The position numbers and the translations under genes are program-made. This document shows positions 34,809-43,365 of a DNA stretch of 64,000 nt, piece after piece. How positions within the stretch are numbered: the stretch's first letter is position 1; each line of letters begins with the position of its first letter. Location of the stretch: assembly GCA_963716085.1 (NCBI GenBank), contig OY970288.1, positions 4,836,001-4,900,000 of the forward strand. Direction: 5' to 3'. Below the pieces are notes generated by a model. The model had not been told where the DNA came from. It searched no databases and saw nothing but the letters and a program-made list of their open reading frames with translations. This DNA comes from Persicitalea sp963716085. Its GTDB lineage: Bacteria > Bacteroidota > Bacteroidia > Cytophagales > Spirosomataceae.

Positions 34809-35222
34809 TCAGAATTTTTCCTTATTTATCATCATCGCCGCGCCGCGCGTGGTCACCTTGCGGGTCTGAACGTCCAGAATTTCGGTGCTGATTTCGGCCA
34901 TCTGCCTGTCGGAATTGAGATTGGTGATGGTGAATACCGCCTCGTAGTCGGTATCCACAAACATGGGCCGCAAAAAGCTGAGCGTCTGACTAACGTATAT
35001 GGAGCCGTAGCCGGGGTACTCCGTCCCTAACACCTTGGTGAACACGCTCGCGCCCAGCATTCCGTGAATGATGGGCCGCCTGAAAGGTGTGGTGGCGGCA
35101 TAGTCGGCATCGAGGTGCAGCGGGTTGTTGTCACCCGTCACGCGGGCGAACGCTACTACGTCCTGCTGGCTGAATCTGAACGGGTGGGTAAATTGACTGC
35201 CGATTTTTGGTTCGATATCCAT
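34809..35222 (-). CDS. MaoC-like hotdog dehydratase
   Basis: This 137-residue hotdog protein of the MaoC (R)-specific enoyl-CoA hydratase type has FARVTGDNNPLHLDADYA with the Asp-His catalytic pair in the hydratase 2 motif, then PIIHGMLGASVF and SIYVSQTLSFLRPMFVDT. Members hydrate trans-2-enoyl-CoA or enoyl-ACP, linking beta-oxidation and lipid or polyester synthesis. It converges with the ACP gene. Confidence 0.85.
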   Translation of the reverse strand: MDIEPKIGSQFTHPFRFSQQDVVAFARVTGDNNPLHLDADYAATTPFRRPIIHGMLGASVFTKVLGTEYPGYGSIYVSQTLSFLRPMFVDTDYEAVFTITNLNSDRQMAEISTEILDVQTRKVTTRGAAMMINKEKF

Positions 35223-35299
35223 GTCTGGTACTTCGTTTTATAGTTTATCCCAATTCTTGGAAGACGTGATGCCAAGATAGTCAATTCGACCGACGCGCG

Positions 35300-35965
35300 T
35301 CAAGCCGTGCCGCTTCTATCTGGGGTGAAGTACAGAGAAATAAGCACCACCAGCGAAATAAGCCCTAGCACGAACCCCGCCACAACGTCGGTGAACCAGT
35401 GGTTGCCCAAGTATACGCGCGAGAAGGGGACGGTCAGGATGAGTAGCAAACTAAAAATTCCGCCCAACCAGCGGACAATCGAAGGGATTTGTCGCAACCG
35501 AGCCAAAAGAAAAATCAGAAAGCCGAAAAAGGTAACGTAGAACACGGTGTGCCCGCTCGGGAAACTTTGGTGCTGCGCTTTGACCACAATTCGCACCAAA
35601 TCTTCCGTAGGACGGGGTCGATTCACCAACAGTTTTATTCCAAAAGTGACGACGGACGACAGCAGTGTGAGGCTCAGGAAAAAAGCTTCGCGATGAAGAC
35701 GCGCCAAAAGGAAAATCAGCGCCGTACCCAGCGTCATTGAAACTGCCACCCAGTTGGTCCCGAACCAGCTTATGCCTTTCATCAGCGAATCCAGCAGGGG
35801 AAAGTTGTCTTCCTGCACTTCTTCCGAAAATTCCAGATCGATGTAGGAAGTGGGCAGTAGCGCTACGAAAGCGGTCAGCAATAAAAAAAGCAGGCTCAAA
35901 ACCAGCACGACATACGCCGCTTTTTTACGGCTATTCTGAAAATCGAGGTATTTGAATATGTTCAT
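35300..35965 (-). CDS. PAP2 family membrane phosphatase
   Basis: This 221-residue inner-membrane phosphatase has about six hydrophobic helices. All three PAP2 motifs are present: KLLVNRPRP (KxxxxxxRP), FPSGHTVF (PSGH) and SRVYLGNHWFTDV (SRxxxxxHxxxD). Substrates in this family are phosphatidic acid, phosphatidylglycerol-phosphate or undecaprenyl pyrophosphate. It is monocistronic. Confidence 0.92.
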   Translation of the reverse strand: MNIFKYLDFQNSRKKAAYVVLVLSLLFLLLTAFVALLPTSYIDLEFSEEVQEDNFPLLDSLMKGISWFGTNWVAVSMTLGTALIFLLARLHREAFFLSLTLLSSVVTFGIKLLVNRPRPTEDLVRIVVKAQHQSFPSGHTVFYVTFFGFLIFLLARLRQIPSIVRWLGGIFSLLLILTVPFSRVYLGNHWFTDVVAGFVLGLISLVVLISLYFTPDRSGTA

Positions 35966-36119
35966 GCTGACCTTTCGATGGATAGGCTTTCGGCAAAGAT
36001 CAGTGTCGCTATTTTGATTTGGCAGAGATAAAAAAAGCGATTAGTGGGTTTCTGGAATGATTTTGTTTGACATAGCTCCACTTGACAACCTTGTTTTACC
36101 TGAAAGAAACCCAAATCTA

Positions 36120-36365
36120 ATGCAACTAACGATAAAAGACTCGAAAGACGGCCAAGAAATGAAACTCGACGCCGAACCAGAGATGTACGGCGATGAACAG
36201 GGAATGCGAATTATTTTCCCCAAAAAGAACTCTTTCGTGATGGTCTACCGCAACGAGTCCTGGGAAGTAGTGGACGAAGAGTTCGTCAATCCCGAGCTAG
36301 TGGCAATCATCGGCAAAGGCTTACACCCGCGAGCACACTACGTCTCCAACTCCAACCCTTCCTGA
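36120..36365 (+). CDS. hypothetical small protein
   Basis: Starting at ATG 36120 (MQLTIKDSKDGQEMKLDAEP) the product has 81 residues. The frame is open to an ATG at 36057, but the extra residues look less coding. It is acidic, without signal peptide or membrane segment, with a central IIFPKKNSFVMVYRNESWEVVDE strand pair. I do not recognise it. A terminator-like hairpin follows 26 bp after the stop. Confidence 0.55.
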   Translation: MQLTIKDSKDGQEMKLDAEPEMYGDEQGMRIIFPKKNSFVMVYRNESWEVVDEEFVNPELVAIIGKGLHPRAHYVSNSNPS

Positions 36366-36391
36366 TTTTTTTATATATATCCACCCAGAGA

Positions 36392-36421
36392 AAAGCCTGC
36401 AAACGAACGTTTGCGGGCTTT
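36392..36421 (+). terminator. possible terminator hairpin
   Basis: A 14-bp stem (AAAGCCTGCAAACG against CGTTTGCGGGCTTT, one G-U pair) with a two-base loop. The following T-run is weak. Confidence 0.45.
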
Positions 36422-36545
36422 ACCATTTCAACCAAATGGCTGACTGCCCACTCAGCGGCCAACGGGTAAAGTGCCCGACCTGTACATTCCTGCCTGATTT
36501 GGCGTAGCTTTGCCGCTATTGTTTTCCTGACACAAATTTTCAAAA

Positions 36546-37499
36546 ATGCCCTTTCGTCAAGTTACCCTTCTGTTTGCCCTGCTCTTTGAAATGCTGTTTT
36601 GTTATGGCTGCCGTTCCCAGGATGCCGATGCCTCAGCAGTCAAAGATGAGCGCGTACCGTTCGCGGAGCGCACCGCCATTGTCCCCGTCGGTGGCCCGCC
36701 GCAGCACGTTACCATGCCTCCCCTACCCGATACGCTGACCTTTGCGGGCGAGCGGGTGCCTTTGGAGCGCGACGATGTGCGCGAGGGCCTGGAGCGCGAG
36801 CTTGTCGTGAACACTTTCGGGCATTCGCGGACTTTTTATATCATAAAAAACATCGAGCGCTGGCGGCCGCTGATCGAAAAAACGCTGCGCGAGAACGGCG
36901 TCCCGACCGACTTCATCTACCTGGCCGTGGCCGAAAGTGAATTCGACAACACGGCTCGGTCACCCGCCGGAGCAGTGGGCATGTGGCAGTTCATGCCCCT
37001 TACCGGCCGCGACTACGGCCTGCACATCGACGCCGACGTGGACATGCGCCGTGATCCCAAACTGGCCACCGAAGCCGCCGCCCGCTACCTCAAATGGTCG
37101 CACGCCCGACTCAACAACTGGCCGCTCGTGGCGACCTCCTACAACAAGGGGTTGACGGGCACACAAAACGTTCTGAAATACCAGAAGACAGATAATTTCT
37201 GGGATTTGTACCTCAACAGCGAGACTGCCCGCTATTTCTACCGCATCCTTTCTTTCAAGATATTGCTCGAAAACCCGGAAGCTTACGGCTATTTCCTGAC
37301 GCCCGAAGATCAGTATGATCCGCACCAATTCAAGATCGTGAGAGTGGATAGCGACACGGATCTCGTGGCCTTCGCCCAAGCGAACAACACCACCTACCGG
37401 GCGCTGCGGCGACTCAACCCCTGGTTCAACAATACGTCGGATTACCGATTGAACGTGCCGCCTGGCGGTGCGTACGAAGTGCGGGTGCCGATCAAGTGA
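36546..37499 (+). CDS. MltD-like lytic transglycosylase with C-terminal LysM-like region
   Basis: This lipoprotein-type exported enzyme of 317 residues (LFCYGC lipobox) cuts the MurNAc-GlcNAc bond in peptidoglycan with formation of a 1,6-anhydro product, the substrate that AnmK (in this window) recycles. The SLT domain shows YLAVAESEFDNTARSPAGAVG with the catalytic Glu in ESEF, then MWQFMPLTGRDYG and ATSYNKG. A LysM-like segment (DTDLVAFAQANNTTYRALRRLNPW) ends it. Its stop is 4 bp from the convergent neighbour. Confidence 0.92.
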   Translation: MPFRQVTLLFALLFEMLFCYGCRSQDADASAVKDERVPFAERTAIVPVGGPPQHVTMPPLPDTLTFAGERVPLERDDVREGLERELVVNTFGHSRTFYIIKNIERWRPLIEKTLRENGVPTDFIYLAVAESEFDNTARSPAGAVGMWQFMPLTGRDYGLHIDADVDMRRDPKLATEAAARYLKWSHARLNNWPLVATSYNKGLTGTQNVLKYQKTDNFWDLYLNSETARYFYRILSFKILLENPEAYGYFLTPEDQYDPHQFKIVRVDSDTDLVAFAQANNTTYRALRRLNPWFNNTSDYRLNVPPGGAYEVRVPIK

Positions 37500-37503
37500 A
37501 AGC

Positions 37504-38751
37504 TTACTTCTTCAAACTCCCCAAAATACCCCGCATCCCCGCCGACGGGATGATGTGGTTGAAATTGGACCAGTAGGTTTCATCGTACTTCGGAATTTTC
37601 TGTGCTGGAAACTGGGCGGTGTCCAGCGGCACTTCGGCGGGCGGGACGGCCTTGCCGTTGCTTTTCAGGATGTCGTTGGCCACAAAATGCAGCTTGATGG
37701 TTCCGGTCAGCGTGTCGCTTTTGCTGATAAAGTCGGTTTGAATCAGGAGTTGCGAATCCTGCAGGTACCACTTTCCGTCGTAGGGCAGGTAGTTGGTGAA
37801 GCTGCTCACGCGCTTAGCCTCGCGGCGGTTCTTGCCGAACATCTTGCCCATCGCGCTTTTCATCGACCCCTTGAAGACCTCGTCCATGCCCTCAGGCGTG
37901 AAGTCGTAGGCAATGCGGACAATGGCCGAGTCGGCTTTGTTGATGCTGATGACACCGTTACGCGCGCCCTTCACCTGCGGGCTAACGGGCCGAAAGTGGA
38001 TTTGGTACACGTCTTTATCATTGTAAAAAGCGATGCTGTCGTCCAGTTGAAAGCGGTAGTCGGCCAGGTTGCTACCCGACAGATACTCCGGCAGGCCCGT
38101 CTCGAGGCTGCGGGTGACGATGGCCGGGCCACTGGGAAATTCGTAATCGTCCAGGGACTTGTCGCGGTCGGTGCTTTCGAAGCGGCGGCCGCGCAGCATC
38201 TTGTACTTGTCGGGAAATTCGGTTTTGGGGCGCGGGTCTTTTTCTATTTTCAGCACCGCTTCGCGAATATCCACGTAAGCCTCGTTCTGTTGCAGGGTTT
38301 CCTGATAAAAACCCGTCATCATGATGGGCGTATCGGTGTAGTTCTTGGCGACTTTGCCCAAAGCCGCCGCTACCCAGCCGCGCGCGTCGAAGCTTTTTAT
38401 GTAAGCACTGTCCACCACTACGGGCTGCGCTGTTTCCATTTCCAGCAGTACATTTTTGTCACCCGACACGAATTCCGCGCCTTTTCGTGCCAGGTTCTTG
38501 TAGCCTGGCTGCGCTACGGTCACGTCGTCGTCTATGGCGATTTTGGGAAAGCGGTAGTAAAATTCGCCCTGCTCGTTGGCGATGGTACCCAATCCCTTGC
38601 TCATCACGCCGATGTGCGCGTAAGGAATCGGCTGCCGGGTGCTTTTGTCAATGATTTTGCCGCTGATAATGACGTAGCCTTGGCCGAAAACGTTTGGACA
38701 GCAGATAATCGAGAAAAAGAATAGCGCAGAAGATCGAACGAAGTTTGGCAT
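37504..38751 (-). CDS. secreted carboxypeptidase-regulatory-like domain protein
   Basis: This 415-residue exported protein (signal ending in NVFGQ) begins with a CarboxypepD_reg-like beta-sandwich (VIISGKIIDKSTRQPIPYAH, NEQGEFYYRFP, VTVAQPGYKNL). The long remainder is a beta-rich domain of unknown role found with this module in many Bacteroidota outer-membrane proteins (FYQETLQQNEAYVDIREAVL near 150-170). It lacks a TonB plug or barrel, so it is not a SusC receptor. It stands alone. Confidence 0.75.
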   Translation of the reverse strand: MPNFVRSSALFFFSIICCPNVFGQGYVIISGKIIDKSTRQPIPYAHIGVMSKGLGTIANEQGEFYYRFPKIAIDDDVTVAQPGYKNLARKGAEFVSGDKNVLLEMETAQPVVVDSAYIKSFDARGWVAAALGKVAKNYTDTPIMMTGFYQETLQQNEAYVDIREAVLKIEKDPRPKTEFPDKYKMLRGRRFESTDRDKSLDDYEFPSGPAIVTRSLETGLPEYLSGSNLADYRFQLDDSIAFYNDKDVYQIHFRPVSPQVKGARNGVISINKADSAIVRIAYDFTPEGMDEVFKGSMKSAMGKMFGKNRREAKRVSSFTNYLPYDGKWYLQDSQLLIQTDFISKSDTLTGTIKLHFVANDILKSNGKAVPPAEVPLDTAQFPAQKIPKYDETYWSNFNHIIPSAGMRGILGSLKK

Positions 38752-38825
38752 TTTGACGAAAGCGAGTCATTGTGAAAAACGATAAGATCAATTGAATTCA
38801 ACATTCATGCCATTTACTCCACCGC

Positions 38826-39506
38826 TCAATCCTGCAATTCCTCAATCCTCAGAATAAGATTAGGGTCAGGACAATTTTCCAGATATACCTGCCGCTCGGC
38901 CACCGACGCCACGCCGGGATAGTCGCCGTGGAAGCCGCTTAGCTCGGTGATGAGTTGAAAGTGAAGGTGCGGGGGCCAATTGCCGTTTTCGGGGTAGTCG
39001 CCGATAGCGGTGAACGCCTCGCCCGCCGTGATTTCCTTGCCGACGAAAATATTTTCCAGAGAAGCCAATTCCAGGTGACCGTAAAGGCTGTGAAATTCAA
39101 AGCCACCCAGTTCGTGCCGCAGAATGATCGTCGGGCCGTAGTCGCCGAAGTTGTCGTTGAAAGCGACGCTCTGCACCACGCCCGGCAGCGGCGCGCCGAC
39201 GGGCGTCAGGGCATCGGCCCACACATCCACCCCCAGATGAATGCAGCGGCCTTCCGCCGCGTAGTCGCCGAAGTGCGCCGAGCGGCGGTAAATCACGCGA
39301 TGCTCATTGTAGCCTCCCACGCCGACGTATTGGCCGTTGTCCAGCATTCTGCCAAAAACGTATTCCGAAAACGCCGTGGTGTCTGTCAAATCCAAGGCGG
39401 GCAGGTCGGTGTTATTGGCCGTAAAGTCGAGCTTGCGGAATGGCTTGTCGGTGGAAACGACCGGAGCAAATGAAGGGTGATTTTGTAGAGCGTCGAGCAG
39501 CGACAT
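38826..39506 (-). CDS. M23 family peptidoglycan endopeptidase-like
   Basis: This 226-residue zinc metallopeptidase of the LytM/M23 type cleaves peptidoglycan cross-links. The first zinc ligands lie in RCIHLGVDVWA (HxxxD), the rest in PPHLHFQ (HxH), with HSLYGHLELASL between them. There is no clear signal peptide when started at ATG 39506 (MSLLDALQNHPSFA); the extension to 39548 is not credible. Either it acts inside or leaves by another route. It is divergent from the POT transporter, 117 bp away. Confidence 0.88.
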   Translation of the reverse strand: MSLLDALQNHPSFAPVVSTDKPFRKLDFTANNTDLPALDLTDTTAFSEYVFGRMLDNGQYVGVGGYNEHRVIYRRSAHFGDYAAEGRCIHLGVDVWADALTPVGAPLPGVVQSVAFNDNFGDYGPTIILRHELGGFEFHSLYGHLELASLENIFVGKEITAGEAFTAIGDYPENGNWPPHLHFQLITELSGFHGDYPGVASVAERQVYLENCPDPNLILRIEELQD

Positions 39507-39556
39507 GGGTATTGTTTGGTAGAAAAAAGAAAACACAAAATAAGACAAAAGCGCGG

Positions 39557-39590
39557 TTGGCTGGAAGTTTTACCAGAATTACTATCTTGC
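39557..39590 (+). promoter_or_regulatory. possible promoter of the POT transporter
   Basis: TTG at 39557-39559 and TATCTTGC at 39583-39590, 23 bases apart, in the divergent space between the M23 and POT genes. The sequence only roughly fits TTTG-N19-TAnnTTTG. Confidence 0.25.
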
Positions 39591-39623
39591 GCGCCTTCAC
39601 CCTTCAATTATGAAATCCGTTAT

Positions 39624-41075
39624 ATGGAATCAACCGTTACCAATCAGAAACACCCGCGCGGCCTTTACGTTCTGTTTTTTACCGAAATGTGGGAGCGATT
39701 CAGCTACTACGGAATGCGGGCCATCCTGCTGCTCTACCTCATCAAGTCGGCTTCGGAGGGTGCCCTCGGGCTGCCGGAAGACACGGGTGGGGCCATTTAC
39801 GGCCTTTACACCTCGTCGGTGTATCTGCTCACGCTACCCGGTGGCTGGATCGCCGACAACATGCTGGGCCAGAAAAAGGCCATTCTGTGGGGCGGCATCG
39901 TCATCATGATCGGCCATATTTTGCTGGCTGTGCCGGGCTACAACGCCATTTTCTTCGCCGGACTCTGCATCGTCGCCATCGGCACCGGACTCCTCAAGCC
40001 CAACATCAGCTCCATCGTCGGTGACCTCTACCCCGAGGGCGGCGCGCGGCGCGACGCGGGTTTTTCTATCTTCTACATCGGTATCAATCTGGGGTCTTTC
40101 CTGGGGATGACCATCGTGGGGTATTTAGGCGAGAAAGTGGGCTGGCATTACGGCTTCGGGGCTGCTGCCGTCGCCATGTTTTTGGGCGTGGTGGCCTTCC
40201 GGCTCAATGGCAGGCACCTGGCCGGACTAGGCGAACCGCCTGAGGTGAAGGGCAGTCCGACGTTCCTCTACGTGGTGGCGGGAGCCCTGCTGTTGCTGGC
40301 CACGCTGGTACTGACAGATATTCTGAACGCGGTTTCGCTGGCTAACGTCATGAAATACGTGATCTCCGGCATCACGATTATGTACTTTGCCTATATCGGA
40401 CTAATCGACAAATCGCTGACGCTGGTCGAACGCAAGCGGGTGGGCGTGCTCTTTATTTTCTTCATCGGGGCAGCGCTGTTTTGGTCGGGATTCGAGCAGG
40501 CGGGTTCGTCACTAACGATCTTCGCCGACCGCCACACCGACCGCTTCATTGCGGGTTGGGAAATGCCCGCCTCCTGGTTTCAAACAGCCAATGCTTTCTT
40601 CATTCTGGTCTTCTCGGCCCCGATTGGTGCCTTGTGGATTTACCTCAATAAAAAGCACCTGAATCCTTACGTCCCCGTCAAGTTCGGCCTCGGGCTGATT
40701 CAGCTTGGCTTTGGCTTCTTTATCATGTACTGGGCCGCGCAATACGCCGTGGAAGGCATTCAGGTAGGTTTGGGTTGGTTAGTTTTCACCTACCTTTTCC
40801 ATACATTGGGGGAGCTGTTCCTGAGTCCGGTGGGGCTGAGTACTTATACCAAACTGGCCCCCAAGAAGTACTATAGCCAAATGATGGGACTGTGGTTTGT
40901 GGCGGCTTCGCTGGGCAACCTGATCGCGGGCCTATTCTCGGGTAACTTCACCGAGGGCAACGTCGCCGAAATGCCCAGCCTGTTTATGCAGGTCGGCTTG
41001 TTCGGCGTCGGCTTCGGTATCCTGATGATCCTGTTCTACAAGCCTTTGAAAAACTGGATGGGGGGAATCGAGTAG
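39624..41075 (+). CDS. POT-family proton/oligopeptide symporter
   Basis: This 483-residue inner-membrane transporter has about 12-14 helices and imports di- and tripeptides with H+. The family signature FFTEMWERFSYYGMRAIL (ExxERFxYYG) is at the N-terminus, and IGTGLLKPNISSIVGDLY is the second PTR2 motif. I start it at ATG 39624 (MESTVTNQKHPRGLYVLFF); the extension to 39516 overlaps the divergent gene. It complements the two exported peptidases and the permease in the window. Confidence 0.93.
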   Translation: MESTVTNQKHPRGLYVLFFTEMWERFSYYGMRAILLLYLIKSASEGALGLPEDTGGAIYGLYTSSVYLLTLPGGWIADNMLGQKKAILWGGIVIMIGHILLAVPGYNAIFFAGLCIVAIGTGLLKPNISSIVGDLYPEGGARRDAGFSIFYIGINLGSFLGMTIVGYLGEKVGWHYGFGAAAVAMFLGVVAFRLNGRHLAGLGEPPEVKGSPTFLYVVAGALLLLATLVLTDILNAVSLANVMKYVISGITIMYFAYIGLIDKSLTLVERKRVGVLFIFFIGAALFWSGFEQAGSSLTIFADRHTDRFIAGWEMPASWFQTANAFFILVFSAPIGALWIYLNKKHLNPYVPVKFGLGLIQLGFGFFIMYWAAQYAVEGIQVGLGWLVFTYLFHTLGELFLSPVGLSTYTKLAPKKYYSQMMGLWFVAASLGNLIAGLFSGNFTEGNVAEMPSLFMQVGLFGVGFGILMILFYKPLKNWMGGIE

Positions 41076-41136
41076 CGGGAACTTTTGCTTTTTATGCTGT
41101 CACACTGAGCGAAATCGAAGTGGAAATCGAGTAAGG

Positions 41137-41610
41137 TCAGGGAATCGGCAGAATCTTGCTGTCCTTGAAGGTGGACATGATGACCATCGTCGTCGTGTTT
41201 GCCACTTCCTCGATCTCGTTGATCGTTTCGAGCATCAGTTTTTGGTAGGAGGCGATATCCTGCGAGATAACTTTCAGCAGAAAATCACCCGTTCCGGTGA
41301 TGTGGTGGCACTCGATGATTTCGGGAATAGTGTTGACCGTCGTCACAAACGAATCGGTCGTCACTTTTTTGTGGCCCGTCAGCGAGATTTGGACGAAGGT
41401 GGTCACACCGAGTCCCACCTTGGCCGGATCCAGTTGGGCGTGGTAGCTTTTGATGATGCCGCCATGTTCCAGTTTCTTGACGCGTTCGAGTGTGGGAGCA
41501 GGCGAGAGGCCGATTTCTTTGGAGAGCTGCGCGTTGGTAATCTTGGCGTTCGATTGCAGAATTTCGAGCACTTTTCGATCTATCTGATCGAGTTTCAGGT
41601 TGGAAGACAT
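41137..41610 (-). CDS. Lrp/AsnC family transcriptional regulator
   Basis: This 157-residue regulator has an N-terminal winged helix-turn-helix (LDQIDRKVLEILQSNAKITN, LSKEIGLSPAPTLERVKKLE) and a C-terminal RAM domain that binds amino acids and builds octamers (HHITGTGDFLLKVISQD). Such regulators control amino-acid metabolism. A 10-bp inverted repeat 61-95 bp upstream of its start may be an autoregulatory site. The POT gene converges on it. Confidence 0.93.
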   Translation of the reverse strand: MSSNLKLDQIDRKVLEILQSNAKITNAQLSKEIGLSPAPTLERVKKLEHGGIIKSYHAQLDPAKVGLGVTTFVQISLTGHKKVTTDSFVTTVNTIPEIIECHHITGTGDFLLKVISQDIASYQKLMLETINEIEEVANTTTMVIMSTFKDSKILPIP

Positions 41611-41670
41611 TAGCTTATTACGGATTAAAAATGATGCTATTAAAAGTGCCGCAAAGCTAATGAGTTTCCC

Positions 41671-41705
41671 GAATAATATTACTAGTTAAGGGCGGAATAT
41701 TATTC
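41671..41705. promoter_or_regulatory. AT-rich inverted repeat upstream of lrp
   Basis: GAATAATATT (41671-41680) and AATATTATTC (41696-41705) are exact complements 15 bases apart. AT-rich palindromes of this kind are usual Lrp/AsnC binding sites; its position upstream of the lrp-type gene suggests autoregulation. Confidence 0.4.
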
Positions 41706-41713
41706 TATTATAA

Positions 41714-41753
41714 AATAATAGTGGGCAAAAACTCAGTTTCGCCCACTATTATT
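41714..41753 (-). terminator. terminator between fucose synthase and lrp genes
   Basis: AATAATAGTGGGC / GCCCACTATTATT, a 13-bp stem, followed on the minus strand by TTTATAATAG. It ends the fucose-synthase transcript. Confidence 0.65.
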
Positions 41754-41795
41754 AGGTTTGGACTTTCTGTTATTTGATTAATTCAACACCTGATT

Positions 41796-42737
41796 TCAAA
41801 CCGCATAGGTCTCAATCTTTTGCAGGAAATCCTGGTAAGTCACCCGAATGCCCTCCTCGATTTCCGTCGCGTGTCGCCAGCCCAGACCGTGCAGCTTGCC
41901 CACGTCCATCAACTTGCGTGGCGTACCGTCCGGCTTGTCGGTATTCCAGTGGATTTCGCCTTCGTAGCCGACTATTTCCTTAATCAATTCCGCCAGAGAC
42001 TTGATTGTCAAGTCTTCGCCTGTGCCCACATTCACCAGTTCGGATTCATCGTAGTTCTGCATCAGGAAATAGCAGGCGTCGGCCAGGTCGTCGGCGTGCA
42101 GGAATTCGCGGCGTGGCGAGCCGGTGCCCCATAGTTGCACGGCGGGTTTTCCCTTGGCTTTGGCCTCGTGGAATTTCCGAATCATCGCGGGAAGCACGTG
42201 CGAGTTTTCTAGGTCGTAATTGTCGTTAGGGCCATAAAGGTTGGTCGGCATCACCGAAATAAAGTGGCTGCCGTACTGGCTCCGGTAGGCTTCGCAAAGC
42301 TTGATTCCCGCGATTTTGGCGATTGCGTAAGGTTCGTTGGTCGGTTCGAGCGTTCCTGTCAGCAGGTAGTCCTCGCGCAGGGGTTGGGGGGCCATTTTAG
42401 GATAAATGCAGGACGAACCCAGAAACATCAGTTTCTTAACGCCCGATTGGTGGGCGCTGTCGATGACGTTGTTCTGGATTTGCAGGTTTTCCAACAGAAA
42501 ATCGGCGCGGTAAATATTATTGGCCATAATCCCGCCCACCTTGGCTGCCGCCAGGAAGACAAAGTCGGGCCGCTCTTCGGCAAAAAATTCCCGCACGGCC
42601 ACCTGCTCACGCAAGTCCAGTTCGGCAGAAGTGCGGACGACGAAATTATTGAAACCTTCCGCCTTCAACTTGCGGTGAATGGCCGAACCGACCATGCCCC
42701 GGTGTCCGGCAATGTAGATTTTATCGTTCTTCTTCAA
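41796..42737 (-). CDS. fcl: GDP-L-fucose synthase
   Basis: This short-chain dehydrogenase (epimerase-reductase) turns GDP-4-keto-6-deoxymannose into GDP-L-fucose for surface glycans. KIYIAGHRGMVGSAIHRKL is the NADP fold, LGSSCIYPK and YAIAKIAG carry the Ser-Tyr-Lys triad, PTNLYGPNDN is the family's substrate motif. The only near starts are TTG codons; I chose 42737, giving MKKNDKIYIAGHRG. No glycan cluster surrounds it here. Confidence 0.93.
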   Translation of the reverse strand: MKKNDKIYIAGHRGMVGSAIHRKLKAEGFNNFVVRTSAELDLREQVAVREFFAEERPDFVFLAAAKVGGIMANNIYRADFLLENLQIQNNVIDSAHQSGVKKLMFLGSSCIYPKMAPQPLREDYLLTGTLEPTNEPYAIAKIAGIKLCEAYRSQYGSHFISVMPTNLYGPNDNYDLENSHVLPAMIRKFHEAKAKGKPAVQLWGTGSPRREFLHADDLADACYFLMQNYDESELVNVGTGEDLTIKSLAELIKEIVGYEGEIHWNTDKPDGTPRKLMDVGKLHGLGWRHATEIEEGIRVTYQDFLQKIETYAV

Positions 42738-42834
42738 GAGTTTATTGGAGTTTATGAGTAAAAAGTTCAAAGTTTATAAGTATTTGATTTTAAGCCAGGT
42801 AAGAGTAAAACCCCTGAACTCATAAACTTTTGAC

Positions 42835-43257
42835 TTACAAACCGTAAGCGGTTAGTACCAAACTGCGCCCCACTGCCCGGTCGCGGTGTTCGCAGAGATA
42901 AATGCCCTGCCAAGTACCGAGATTGAGACGCCCGGCGGTGATTGGAATACTTACCGAGCTCCCCAAAATAGCCGCCTTCAAATGTGCGGGCATATCGTCG
43001 CTGCCTTCGTAGTTGTGGACGTAGTAGGGCGCGTTCTCGGGTACCATCTTATTAAAGTGAGTCTCGAAATCCTGCCGCACGGTCGGGTCGGCATCTTCGT
43101 TGATCGTCAGGCTCGCCGAGGTATGTTTGATGAAAACGTGCAGAATTCCCGCACTAATTGAACGCAATTCCGGCATTTCCCGCTCCACCCGCTCGGTAAT
43201 CAAATGAAAACCACGCGAAAAAGCAGGCAAACGAATCTCACGTTGGAATACTTGCAT
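42835..43257 (-). CDS. yjbQ: YjbQ family protein
   Basis: This 140-residue protein of the YjbQ (UPF0047) family, members of which have been linked to a weak thiamine-phosphate synthase activity, has HVFIKHTSASLTINEDADPT and DMPAHLKAAILGSSVSIPI as its signature strands, with LGTWQGIYLCEHR at the end. Length is usual. The real role is not settled. It lies just outside the IS4 element. Confidence 0.9.
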   Translation of the reverse strand: MQVFQREIRLPAFSRGFHLITERVEREMPELRSISAGILHVFIKHTSASLTINEDADPTVRQDFETHFNKMVPENAPYYVHNYEGSDDMPAHLKAAILGSSVSIPITAGRLNLGTWQGIYLCEHRDRAVGRSLVLTAYGL

Positions 43258-43339
43258 GTTTTAAAATTGGGTCAACGGTCAAACGGAGTTCTATGAACTC
43301 CCGCTCGGCCTCCGCTCTTACCATCTACTGATGGCCGCG

Positions 43340-43365
43340 AACCGTTATCCGTTAACCGTTAACCG
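43340..43365. repeat. CCGTTAA-word array, left of the IS
   Basis: Reiterated words AACCGTTATCCGTTAACC and GTTAACCG abut the left IS terminus. The same wording resumes beyond the right terminus. Confidence 0.75.

Noticed and set aside
37468..38724. Plus-strand frame of 418 residues
   Set aside because: Antisense to the carboxypeptidase-regulatory-like gene, which has signal peptide and family motifs.
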